From Occultella kanbiaonis (GTDB lineage: Bacteria; Actinomycetota; Actinomycetes; Actinomycetales; Beutenbergiaceae), in assembly GCF_009708215.1 (NCBI RefSeq), contig NZ_CP046175.1:62001-126000 (forward strand): a stretch of DNA of 64,000 nt, given 5' to 3'. Both the position numbers and the translations under genes were made by a program. A model generated the notes under the pieces. The model ran no database searches, was not told where the DNA came from, and saw nothing but the letters and a program-made list of their open reading frames with translations. Positions 63,778 to 64,000 of this stretch are shown one piece after another; position 1 is the first letter of the stretch; every line of letters starts with the position of its first letter.

Positions 63778-63807
63778 AGCCCCCGCATCGACACCGGTGC
63801 GGGGGCT
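63778..63807 (+). terminator. Intrinsic terminator after the small gene
   Basis: A perfect 10-bp stem (agcccccgca / tgcgggggct) with a 10-nt loop, followed by GTTCTGT, 34 nt past the stop at 63744. Confidence 0.7.
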
Positions 63808-63850
63808 GTTCTGTGACCGGTGGGCAGAAGGTCACAGAACGGTCACAGAA
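63808..63850. repeat. Inverted and direct copies of GGTCACAGAA
   Basis: GTTCTGTGACC (63808-63818) pairs with GGTCACAGAAC (63830-63840) as a perfect 11-bp inverted repeat, and a third copy GGTCACAGAA follows at once (63841-63850). It is upstream of a TTGACG -35-like element (63865-63870) and the gene starting at 63947, so it could be the operator of that gene. Confidence 0.6.
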
Positions 63851-63946
63851 AGTATTGCGGGTTGTTGACGGTTCGAGTCGGTTCCGGCGAATGTGTGTCT
63901 TGCGCGGCCGGGGAGGGCCGCCTGTCATGGCCTGGAGGGTGGAAGG

Positions 63947-64000
63947 ATGTCTGTAGTTGCGGAGGTGTGTGATCGTGCCGATCGGCGGGTCACGCAGTCA
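63947..64000 (+). CDS. Start of an unidentified gene leaving the window
   Basis: ATG 63947 has a GGAGGGTGGAAGG leader and opens a frame MSVVAEVCDRADRRVTQS that runs to the window edge. The 18 residues are too few for identification. Upstream DNA carries the 63808-63850 repeats and a -35-like TTGACG. Confidence 0.5.
   Translation, partial: MSVVAEVCDRADRRVTQS

Overview
The window is a high-GC actinobacterial chromosome segment, probably from Micrococcales. The inference rests on very GC-rich codon use with many GTG starts and ATGA/GTGA overlaps, a mycothiol-type DinB/MDMPI protein, F420/FMN LLM-type oxidoreductases, a class Ib nrdHIEF operon, Tat-exported carbohydrate proteins and a TTGTCCACA-type DnaA box. 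I see no rRNA, tRNA, insertion sequence, prophage or CRISPR array. Species cannot be fixed from sequence alone.

Layout. 1-2.75 kb: the end of an operon with a short-chain dehydrogenase, a PlsC-type acyltransferase and an alkyl-DHAP-synthase-like flavoenzyme, suggesting ether-lipid or related glycerolipid synthesis. 2.9-5.6 kb: small housekeeping genes (CarD-like mini-protein, histidine phosphatase, mycothiol-dependent-type enzyme, methyltransferase).

5.6-24.0 kb: a large carbohydrate-utilisation locus. A leftward operon encodes an ABC sugar importer (binding lipoprotein and two permeases), then two paralogous Tat-exported proteins of no family I recognise, flanking a Gfo/Idh/MocA dehydrogenase. 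A LacI regulator sits between this operon and a rightward pair (FAD oxidoreductase and GH1 beta-glycosidase). A second leftward operon carries an Asp/Glu racemase-like protein, an NAD-dependent epimerase/dehydrogenase, a mannonate-dehydratase-like enolase and a mutarotase-like gene broken by a one-base frameshift. Shared operator half-sites link the promoters on both sides of lacI. The likely scheme is extracellular cleavage, import of oligosaccharides, cytoplasmic hydrolysis, then oxidation and dehydration of the sugar or sugar acid. 24.2-28.0 kb: a large secreted metallophosphoesterase with a duplicated beta module.

28.0-32.6 kb: nrdH-nrdI-nrdE-nrdF (class Ib ribonucleotide reductase), preceded by a DnaA-box cluster and two NrdR-type boxes 32 bp apart. 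32.7-36.2 kb: a more disturbed stretch with a frameshifted, truncated PEP-utilising-enzyme remnant, a TetR-type operator without a recognisable regulator, a class A flavin monooxygenase and an APH-type kinase. 36.2-46.0 kb: ordinary metabolic and transport genes (NUDIX, malate:quinone oxidoreductase, NhaC antiporter, TIGR04076/LLM pair, Pr6Pr membrane protein, MmcQ/YjbR, formate/nitrite channel, GNAT, RibD-like reductase, AraC-DinB fusion).

46.1-52.5 kb: a second glycan locus, with a GH20 hexosaminidase and a divergently transcribed multi-domain secreted protein with discoidin modules around an unassigned TIM-barrel-like core. 52.7-53.8 kb: an MraY homologue standing alone, away from any visible cell-wall cluster. 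54-64 kb: a VC0807-like membrane protein whose tail runs antisense into an MFS gene, a macrolide-kinase-like gene, DUF4287, a regulator divergent from an aldo/keto reductase, an ECF sigma factor coupled to a CU044_5270-like membrane protein, an LLM oxidoreductase, two unrecognised genes and the first 18 codons of a gene leaving the window.
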